A stretch of DNA of 39,992 bases from positions 1 to 39,992 of the forward strand of contig CALMPB010000095.1 of NCBI GenBank assembly GCA_937871985.1. The letters are read 5' to 3'. Shown in pieces: positions 33,805 to 39,992 of the stretch. The stretch's first letter is position 1. Each line of letters starts with the position of its first letter. The notes beneath the pieces are model-generated. The model was given only the letters and a program-made list of their open reading frames with translations. It made no database searches and had not been told where the DNA came from. This DNA comes from an uncultured Burkholderiaceae bacterium (lineage in GTDB: Bacteria > Pseudomonadota > Gammaproteobacteria > Burkholderiales > Burkholderiaceae). The position numbers and the translations under genes are program-made.

Positions 33805-34446
33805 TTACTTCTTGTTCTTGAGCAGCCCGTCGAGCAGCTTTTGCGCTACGTCGATGGTGCCCTGGTAGCTGTTGGTCATGGACGGCGAAACCACGTATTG
33901 CCCGCCCACCGAGATGCTGGGCGTGCCGTCGATCTGGTAGGACTGGGTGAGCTCGTTGGCGCGCTTGATCTTGGCATTGATGCCGAACGAATTGAAGACC
34001 GCTTCGAACTTGGCGCGGTCGATGCCTTTGCTGACGGCCCAGTCGGCGATGGCCTTGGCTTCGAAGATGCGCTTGTGCTCGGTATGGATGGCCTTGAAGA
34101 CTTCGTCGTTGAGATCCATGCGGTCGAGGGCTTGCAGCGAGTAATACAGCTTTTGCAGATCGGCCATGCTGGCGTTGAAGGCTACGGGAACCTGGCGCAG
34201 CACGACGTTGGAGGGCAGGGTCTTGGCCCATTTTTCGACCATGGGCTGCATGGCGGCGCAGTGCGGGCAGCTATAGGCGAAAAACTCCAGGATCTCGATT
34301 TTGTCCGGCGTGTCGGAGGGCTGGGCCGGATTCAACGTGACGTATTGCTCGCCGGCGGCCTGGGCCTGGCCAAGAGGCGCGAACAGGCTGGCGGCGCCAA
34401 GGGCGGCGATGGCGAAAGTGCGAAGGAACAGATTTTTAAACGACAT
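33805..34446 (-). CDS. dsbA: Thiol:disulfide interchange protein DsbA
   Basis: A 213-residue periplasmic oxidase that introduces disulfide bonds into exported proteins. Residues 1-30 are a signal peptide ending GQAQA. The active site CPHC is in [17 protein letters not shown] near residue 59, and the cis-proline loop is in [11 protein letters not shown]. Helical insertion and length are typical. It follows the SPOR gene on the same strand after 122 bases. Re-oxidation would need DsbB, which is not in the window. Confidence 0.95.
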   Translation of the reverse strand: MSFKNLFLRTFAIAALGAASLFAPLGQAQAAGEQYVTLNPAQPSDTPDKIEILEFFAYSCPHCAAMQPMVEKWAKTLPSNVVLRQVPVAFNASMADLQKLYYSLQALDRMDLNDEVFKAIHTEHKRIFEAKAIADWAVSKGIDRAKFEAVFNSFGINAKIKRANELTQSYQIDGTPSISVGGQYVVSPSMTNSYQGTIDVAQKLLDGLLKNKK

Positions 34447-34568
34447 GGCTATGCATCCTGTACGTAATGTGCTGTTTGGGTGATTCGAATACTTGGTCTT
34501 TCGGCGCCTGACCGAATGGAGTTATGACCGGGTGGCGGCCGGCAAGTTCAAACGGTATGGCGAATGTG

Positions 34569-35315
34569 TCATGGGCGCACCACCGACGAATCGATCTTGG
34601 CTTCGCTGAGGCGCGCGCGCGAACGATTCATTTCGTCGATGCCCTTGAAGGGGCCTACGCGCACACGATTGATGGTGGCGCCGTTGATCTGCGCCTTTTG
34701 CACCTGCACCGGCAGGCCGAGCATCAGGATCTGCGCCTTGACGGCGTCGGCGTCGTTGGCCGACCGGTAGGCGCCGGCCTGCAGGTAATAGGTGGTCTGG
34801 GTGGAGGCCGGCTTGACCGGTTTGGCGGGTTCGGCCTTGGCCGCGGGGTGCGCCGCCGGCGCGGCCGGTTTCGGGGTTTCGGAGGCCTTTGGCGCCGGGG
34901 AGGCCGGCGCGGATTTGGAAGGGGGCGCGGCCTGCGCCTCTTTGGCCGGCGCTTCTTTTTTATCGGCGCCGGGCTCGGGGGCGCCCAAGGTGACCAGCAG
35001 CGCGCCGATCTCGTCATTCATGGAGGGCGCGGGCGCTTCGCCGGGCGAAAGGGGGCGCGGCGCATTGGCCAGCGGGCTGTCCGAGGGCGCCGAGTCGTCC
35101 TTGCTGTAAAGCGCGCCGTTGGGATCGACATTGCTGGGTATCTGGGTTTGCGGTTTCTCGCGCGTGACCTTGTCGACGAAAGGCATGGGCGCCTTGGTGA
35201 CGTAATAGGCCAGCCCCGCGGCGATGGCCAGCCCGATGATCAGGCCGCCCAGCATGCCGAACAGGGTGCTGCCGCCGGATTTCGAGCTTGAGGATTTACG
35301 ACTGTTTCGTGCCAT
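34569..35315 (-). CDS. SPOR-domain inner-membrane protein (FtsN-like)
   Basis: A 248-residue bitopic protein. A short basic N-terminus (MARNSRKSSSSKSGG) is followed by one membrane helix (about residues 17-40), then a long proline/alanine-rich periplasmic linker. A C-terminal SPOR domain of about 75 residues has YYLQAGAYRSANDADAVKAQ and NRVRVGPFKGIDEMNRSRARL. SPOR domains bind denuded septal peptidoglycan, so a division role like FtsN is likely. It lies 27 bases after the argS stop and appears co-transcribed with it. Confidence 0.92.
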   Translation of the reverse strand: MARNSRKSSSSKSGGSTLFGMLGGLIIGLAIAAGLAYYVTKAPMPFVDKVTREKPQTQIPSNVDPNGALYSKDDSAPSDSPLANAPRPLSPGEAPAPSMNDEIGALLVTLGAPEPGADKKEAPAKEAQAAPPSKSAPASPAPKASETPKPAAPAAHPAAKAEPAKPVKPASTQTTYYLQAGAYRSANDADAVKAQILMLGLPVQVQKAQINGATINRVRVGPFKGIDEMNRSRARLSEAKIDSSVVRP

Positions 35316-35342
35316 AGTAAAAGCTAATCTCCGTTTGGGAGC

Positions 35343-37028
35343 TTACATCCTTTCGGGGGCCGATACGCCCAGCAGCGCCAGGCCGTTGGCCAGAACCTGG
35401 CGGGTGGCCTGGGCCAGGCGCAGCCGCGCCAGCTTCAGTCCGGCGTCGTCCACCAGCACCCGTTCGGCGTTGTACCAGGCGTGGAAATCGGCGGCGCAAT
35501 CACGCAGCCAGAAGGCAATATGGTGAGGCGCCAGTTCGTGGGCGGCCAGCGTGACCATGCCGGGGTATTCGGCCAGGCGCTGCATGAGCGCGAACTCGGT
35601 GGGCGCCACCAGCACGCCGACGTCGGCCTGGGGCAACTGCTCGGCCAGCGCGGCCGACTGGCCCAGCATGGAACAGATGCGCGCGTGCGCGTACTGGATG
35701 TAGTACACCGGGTTTTCTTCGCTTTTGGACAGGGCCAGGTCGATGTCGAAGACGAATTCGGAGTCGGCCCGGCGCTGGATGAGGAAGTAGCGCACGGCAT
35801 CCTGGCCGACCCAGTCGATCAGGTCGCGCATGGTGACGTAGCTGCCGGCGCGCTTGGATATCTTGACTTCGGCGCCATTGCGCATGACGCGCACCATCTT
35901 GTGCAGGATGTAGGCGGGGAAGTCCTTGGGAATGCCCAGGTTCAGGCCCTGCAGGCCGGCGCGCACGCGCGCGATCGTGCCGTGATGGTCGCTGCCCTGG
36001 ATGTTGATGGCGCGGTGGAAGCCGCGCTCCCATTTGGCCACGTGGTAGGCCACGTCGGGCACGAAATAGGTGTAGCCGCCTTCTTTTTTGCGCATGACGC
36101 GGTCTTTGTCGTCGCCCGTGCCCAGTTCGGTGGTGCGCAGCCACAAAGCCCCTTCGCTTTCGTAGGTGTGGCCGTTGGCGACGAGGGCCTGCACGGTTTT
36201 TTCGACCCGGCCGCTGGTGTACAGCGAGCTTTCCAGGTAGAAATTGTCGAACTTGAGGTTGAAGGCCTGGAGATCCAGGTCTTGTTCGCGGCGCAGGTAG
36301 GCGACGGCGAATTGGCGGACGTCGTTCAGGTCGTCGAGGTTCTTGCTGGCTGTCACCGAGTTGCCGTCGGCGGCCTGCACCGTTTTGCCGGCCATGAAGT
36401 CGGCGGCGATTTCGGCGATGTAGTCGCCTTTGTAGCCGTCGGCCGGAAAATCGGGCGAATCGGGCGCGATGCCCCGCGCGCGCGCCTGCACGCTGATGGC
36501 CAGGTTGTCGATTTGGTTGCCGGCATCGTTGTAGTAGAACTCGCGCGTTACGTCGTAGCCTTGCGCCGTGAACAGGCGGCATAGCGAGTCGCCCAAGGCG
36601 GCCTGGCGCGAGTGGCCGACGTGCAAGGGCCCCGTGGGGTTGGCCGAGACGAATTCAACCAGCACTTTTTCGTGATTGGGCGGCAGGGTGCCGTAGCGGT
36701 CGCCCTCTTGCTGTATGGCGTGCAGCACCGCCTGGCGGGCGGCGGCGGTCAGGCGGAAATTGATGAAGCCGGGCCCCGCGATTTCGGCGGAGGCGACGAG
36801 CTGGGCGGCTTCGGGGTGGGCCATGACGGCGTCGACGATTTGCTGCGCCAGTTCGCGCGGATTGCGCTTGGCCGGTTTGGCCAGCTGCATGGCCACATTG
36901 GTGGCGATATCGCCGTGCGCGGCGACCTTGGGCCGTTCGAGCAGGATGGTGGGCGTGGCTTCGGGAGCGGCTTGCGCTACCGCGGCGCTGATGATCGAGA
37001 TGAGTTTTTGTTGTTGCCCAGAAAGCAT
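35343..37028 (-). CDS. argS: Arginyl-tRNA synthetase
   Basis: A 561-residue class I synthetase charging tRNA(Arg). The HIGH region is [22 protein letters not shown]. The KMSKS-equivalent region is [19 protein letters not shown], and the C-terminal anticodon-binding DALR domain ends LGVSAPERM. An N-terminal additional domain starts [20 protein letters not shown] at 37028 gives the family's usual length. The same frame continues 241 codons upstream into the RHS region and is rejected there. It leads the argS, SPOR, dsbA group. Its promoter must lie in the 179-base gap before the RHS gene. Confidence 0.97.
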   Translation of the reverse strand: MLSGQQQKLISIISAAVAQAAPEATPTILLERPKVAAHGDIATNVAMQLAKPAKRNPRELAQQIVDAVMAHPEAAQLVASAEIAGPGFINFRLTAAARQAVLHAIQQEGDRYGTLPPNHEKVLVEFVSANPTGPLHVGHSRQAALGDSLCRLFTAQGYDVTREFYYNDAGNQIDNLAISVQARARGIAPDSPDFPADGYKGDYIAEIAADFMAGKTVQAADGNSVTASKNLDDLNDVRQFAVAYLRREQDLDLQAFNLKFDNFYLESSLYTSGRVEKTVQALVANGHTYESEGALWLRTTELGTGDDKDRVMRKKEGGYTYFVPDVAYHVAKWERGFHRAINIQGSDHHGTIARVRAGLQGLNLGIPKDFPAYILHKMVRVMRNGAEVKISKRAGSYVTMRDLIDWVGQDAVRYFLIQRRADSEFVFDIDLALSKSEENPVYYIQYAHARICSMLGQSAALAEQLPQADVGVLVAPTEFALMQRLAEYPGMVTLAAHELAPHHIAFWLRDCAADFHAWYNAERVLVDDAGLKLARLRLAQATRQVLANGLALLGVSAPERM

Positions 37029-37207
37029 AAGACAGTCAGATAAGGTAATGAGCGCGGCGTGCGCGGGCCGGGTGGGAAACGCCCGGCCGTGGGCCTGTGC
37101 CGCCCAGCTGGTACGGCCGCAAAGATGTAAATGATAGCGTGATTTCTTTGGCGGCGCGCTTTTTGCCCTCCGGGCGGGTTTTGTTACCAAAGCGTACATG
37201 GGAGGCC

Positions 37208-39991
37208 CTAAGCCGGCAGATCGTGCCAGCCCAGCTCGTTTCGCAGCCACAGCGCATAGCCGGCCATGTCGACGACGCCGACTTCGTTGGAGGTGCTGAC
37301 CTGCCAGCCTTCGTGGCGGTCGATCAGGGCTTCGGTGGCCAGGCGTTGATTTCGGCCCAGGCGCGGATGTTCGGCCTGGTTGTCGTGCAGCAAAGTGCCG
37401 TCGGCGGCGTCGATGCGGCGGTCGCCGCCTTGTGGCCGCGTGCCGGTGGTGCGCTGGTCGTGGATGACCGGGTGGGTGATTTCGCTTTGCTCGGCGGGGC
37501 CGGCGTCGAACCGCAAGGCCATGGAGCGGGCCTGCCACAGCATCCAGTTCAGGGCGACGTCGGACAGGTCGCCTTCCGGGCTGTGGGGTGCGGCGCCCTC
37601 CTGGGTATGGGAGGCGCCGCCGCCAATATCGGCGTGGGCGCCGATGAACGGCGCTTCGATGGTGTTCATCCCCTCGCTCCCCTGCACGGAGCTCAATGGA
37701 AAGTAGCGGCGGTGCTCTTGCAGCGCCACGGCATGGGCCACCCAGCCCCATGACGGCGCAATGCTGAGGTCGTAATCGGAGTTTCGGACGCCGCCCAGCC
37801 CGAACTGCGCCACCGTGTCGAACAGTCCCATGAAACGCAGGTCGACGCAGGCCGTGACCAGACCGAGTTGTTCATCCTGGTACGAAAAAAGCCCGTTGGC
37901 GATGTGGTTGTCGACAAGATTGCCGAAATGGCGGGCCAGGCCGGCTCCGCGGGAAAAGCCGATGATGTCTATGGGTATGGTCTGGGCCGGATCGAAGGGG
38001 GAGCTGCCCAGGGCGGCAAGCAGGTTGATCCATTGCGCGTCCAGGATGCGCGAGGCGGTGTAGGCCGTAATGCTGTCCCAGTCCGGGTACGAGGCGGAGG
38101 CGTTGCCCGGCCCGGCGTGATAGAACACCTGGCCGTCCAGGTAGCGCTGGCTCATTTTCCAGACATTGGTTTGCGATTGCGGGGTGTTGCGGGTGCCGTC
38201 GAAGGCGAACAGCAGCAGGCCCAGCGGGTCGACGTAGCGGCGCGGCTGTTGATTGGCGTAGCCGCGGGCCTGGCTGCCCGGCGCGGGGCCCAGCGGGTCG
38301 GGTTCGAGGTAGTGTCCCGAGTCCGGCAGATAGGTGCGCAGCAGGTTGTCGTGCCAGCCGGTTTCGGTGTCGAAGACCTGGCCGGGCAGCCGCAGATCCA
38401 GCGTCATGTCGCCGCTCAGGCGTTCGGCCTGGCCGGTGGGGCTGTAGCGGGCGAACCAGCGTACCGCCTGCCTTTGATCGGTCAGCAGGCGGGGCGCGCC
38501 GAGCAGGTCGGCATGGATGGCGTACAGCGTGCCTTGCGGCGCCTGCGGGGTGTACAGCACCAGCCCCACCGGGACGTGGTGAGCGTAGATGTAGCGGCGG
38601 GTAATGCGGGCGGCAGCCTTGTCGTTGACCGGCCGGCGCGCTTCGGCCGCGAGCTTGCCCTCGACGTAGAAATAGTCGGTCAGTTCGGCGGGCGTGCGCT
38701 TGTGGACGCGGTGGCCGAAGGCGTTGTGGGCATGGCTGGCCAGAATGGCGCCGTCCTGCTCGACGGCGGCCAGGCGGCGGTTCGGGCCGTAATGCGTGAC
38801 GCGGCCGTCCAGAGTCTTGGGCAGCCCGCTGCCGTCGTAGCCCGCCCTGGGCTTGTAGGTGGCCTGGCCGGTGCGCCGGGCGGCCAGCGAGCCGTCGTCG
38901 TTCCAGGCATACCAGTGCGCCGATCCGGATGCATCAGCCCGGTCACCGTTGTCGGCGCCTGGCGTCGGATCGGGAACAGGCGCGGGCCCGCCGCCGGGTT
39001 GAATGCGATGGGCGACGCGTTTCGCGCCGGCCAGGCGGGATGCGGCGTCGTAGGCGTAGCTCCAGGTTTCGGCGTGGGCGGCGGCCGGCGTGTAGTGGGT
39101 TTCGAGGCGGACGCGATGGTGCTGGTCGTAGTCCTGGCGTTGCAGCCATAAAAGCTTGCCTTGCTTGTTGCGCAGAACGAGCTGGCGGGCCTGGCCCTGA
39201 TGCAAAGTGGCGTGCAGCCGCAGGCCGTTGCCGTATTGGTAGCCGGGCTGCGACGGGCGGCTTTGAATGACCTCGTGGCGCCGGCCTTGCCTGTCGTGCC
39301 ACGTTATGCCCAGCAAGCGTTGTTGCGGGCCCCACCGATAGCTGAGCTGCCCGCCTTCGGGCAGATGATGCCGGGTCAGGCGGTTTTGCGCGTCGTACTC
39401 GAAGCGCTCGTGGTGAGGGGTATCGAGGGTGGGCCGCTGCACGGTGCGCGACGCGAGGCGCTGGCGGCTGTCGTAGCGGCGGGTTTCGGTTTCGTGGGGA
39501 TGGTCGATGCGCAGTACGCTGGCCTCCGGCCGGGACAGGGAGGTTTTTTGCCGCTGGGCCGCCCCAAGGCAAAAAGCACCCCCTTGGGGGGCAGCAAGCT
39601 GCGTAGCAGCGCAGCGTGGGGGTATTTTTTCGGTGCCGCGCGCGTTCGTGGCCGTGACCGAGGCAAGGCCGCCCGTGGCGTCGTAGGTGTAATCCCAATG
39701 GCCGCCGTTGCCGAAAAGCCGGCGCAGCGGCCGGCGCTGCGCATCGTGGACAGTGCGTTCGGTTCCCGTCGGCATCGAGCGCCACGATGTGCGCAGGCCT
39801 TCCTGGTTGTAGTCCAGGGCCAGTCCCGGCCAGCCTGGCGCCACGGGGGCCAGTTGGCGGATCTGGCCCGAGGCGTACCGGCGGATCGGCATGCCGTTGA
39901 TGTGGATGAGCCTGCCGTGGATATCGTAGCGGCCCGTGCTGCCCGGCGCGGCGCAGCCCGGGCAGCCGGCTCCGCCGGCCTCGAGCAGGAC
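37208..39991 (-). CDS. RHS-repeat protein with C-terminal Tle1-like (DUF2235) lipase domain, 5' end outside window
   Basis: At least 927 residues are present, and the frame stays open to the right edge. The N-terminal two thirds are RHS/YD repeats (for example [10 protein letters not shown] and [16 protein letters not shown]), which form a protective cocoon. The core ends at [10 protein letters not shown], the DPxGL-type boundary before polymorphic toxin tips. The last 335 residues are a DUF2235 alpha/beta hydrolase: FAFDGTRN, nucleophile elbow [12 protein letters not shown], acidic FDTVAQFG, and HADIGGG. This matches Tle1-type phospholipase effectors of type VI secretion. A palindromic repeat is inserted in frame at 39546-39622. 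No immunity gene is visible downstream: argS begins 179 bases later. Confidence 0.88.
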   Translation of the reverse strand, partial: VLLEAGGAGCPGCAAPGSTGRYDIHGRLIHINGMPIRRYASGQIRQLAPVAPGWPGLALDYNQEGLRTSWRSMPTGTERTVHDAQRRPLRRLFGNGGHWDYTYDATGGLASVTATNARGTEKIPPRCAATQLAAPQGGAFCLGAAQRQKTSLSRPEASVLRIDHPHETETRRYDSRQRLASRTVQRPTLDTPHHERFEYDAQNRLTRHHLPEGGQLSYRWGPQQRLLGITWHDRQGRRHEVIQSRPSQPGYQYGNGLRLHATLHQGQARQLVLRNKQGKLLWLQRQDYDQHHRVRLETHYTPAAAHAETWSYAYDAASRLAGAKRVAHRIQPGGGPAPVPDPTPGADNGDRADASGSAHWYAWNDDGSLAARRTGQATYKPRAGYDGSGLPKTLDGRVTHYGPNRRLAAVEQDGAILASHAHNAFGHRVHKRTPAELTDYFYVEGKLAAEARRPVNDKAAARITRRYIYAHHVPVGLVLYTPQAPQGTLYAIHADLLGAPRLLTDQRQAVRWFARYSPTGQAERLSGDMTLDLRLPGQVFDTETGWHDNLLRTYLPDSGHYLEPDPLGPAPGSQARGYANQQPRRYVDPLGLLLFAFDGTRNTPQSQTNVWKMSQRYLDGQVFYHAGPGNASASYPDWDSITAYTASRILDAQWINLLAALGSSPFDPAQTIPIDIIGFSRGAGLARHFGNLVDNHIANGLFSYQDEQLGLVTACVDLRFMGLFDTVAQFGLGGVRNSDYDLSIAPSWGWVAHAVALQEHRRYFPLSSVQGSEGMNTIEAPFIGAHADIGGGASHTQEGAAPHSPEGDLSDVALNWMLWQARSMALRFDAGPAEQSEITHPVIHDQRTTGTRPQGGDRRIDAADGTLLHDNQAEHPRLGRNQRLATEALIDRHEGWQVSTSNEVGVVDMAGYALWLRNELGWHDLPA
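39546..39622 (-). repeat. Dispersed palindromic repeat, copy 2 (inside RHS gene)
   Basis: About 77 bases closely match 80-155. Shared blocks are CCGCCCCAAGGCAAAA, GGGGGGCAGCAAG and GCGCAGCGTGGGGG. The third hairpin is GCTGC-GTA-GCAGC, still fully paired although its bases differ from copy 1. The element adds about 26 residues between ARGTEKI and SLSRPEAS of the RHS protein without breaking the frame. Confidence 0.8.
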
Positions 39992-39992
39992 A

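Noticed and set aside
37029..37207. Possible immunity gene between the RHS gene and argS
   Set aside because: No frame of useful length with a start and a ribosome-binding site was found in these 179 bases.
37029..37751. N-terminal extension of ArgS by 241 codons
   Set aside because: It runs over the lipase domain of the RHS gene in another phase. ArgS family length and homology begin at 37028.

Overview
The window is a GC-rich chromosomal segment from a betaproteobacterium, most likely Burkholderiales and close to the Alcaligenaceae (Bordetella / Achromobacter / Pusillimonas type). This rests on gene content and order (argS, SPOR protein, dsbA; smg, gluQ, topB; a leucine-catabolic run with aceK embedded) and on a dispersed GC-rich repeat. 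It is not a database identification. No rRNA, tRNA, CRISPR array or intact insertion sequence was seen.

Positions 1-1706 hold the tail of an unidentified gene, one copy of a palindrome-rich repeat, and AMP nucleosidase. Positions 1763-16291 form an aromatic-compound catabolic island. An IclR regulator is divergent from a lone periplasmic binding protein (SBP-A) closed by a strong terminator. A LuxR-type regulator follows, then two operons diverge from a 356-base AT-rich gap. The left operon encodes a Rieske oxygenase, an aldo/keto reductase, an aldehyde dehydrogenase and a flavin monooxygenase. The right operon encodes a second binding protein (SBP-B, about 81% identical to SBP-A), a flavin hydroxylase, a 57-residue DUF2783 protein, a second Rieske oxygenase and homogentisate 1,2-dioxygenase. 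The right arm can be read as demethylation or hydroxylation of an arylacetate to homogentisate, then ring cleavage. The two SBP genes share promoter, palindrome and leader as well as coding sequence. The left arm and luxR look poorer in GC than the flanks, which suggests acquisition.

Positions 16435-21414 hold a SET-domain methyltransferase with a lysine-rich tail, topoisomerase III with a histone-H1-like lysine/alanine tail and an SSB-like tip, glutamyl-Q tRNA(Asp) synthetase, and Smg. Positions 21590-24467 hold a TonB-dependent receptor and a DUF2946 protein behind a Fur-box-like site. Positions 24577-30541 are a leftward leucine/isovalerate operon: isovaleryl-CoA dehydrogenase, aceK, thiolase and the acyl-CoA carboxylase beta subunit. 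It is preceded by a spaced inverted repeat in MerR-type geometry.

Positions 30697-37028 hold an MBL-fold hydrolase, a LysE exporter, cystathionine beta-lyase, and the leftward argS, SPOR, dsbA group. The window ends inside an RHS-repeat protein whose C-terminus is a Tle1-like (DUF2235) lipase toxin. A second copy of the palindromic repeat lies in frame within its RHS region. The strongest leads are the duplicated SBP/promoter modules around the homogentisate-forming island and the in-frame repeat insertion in the RHS-lipase gene.
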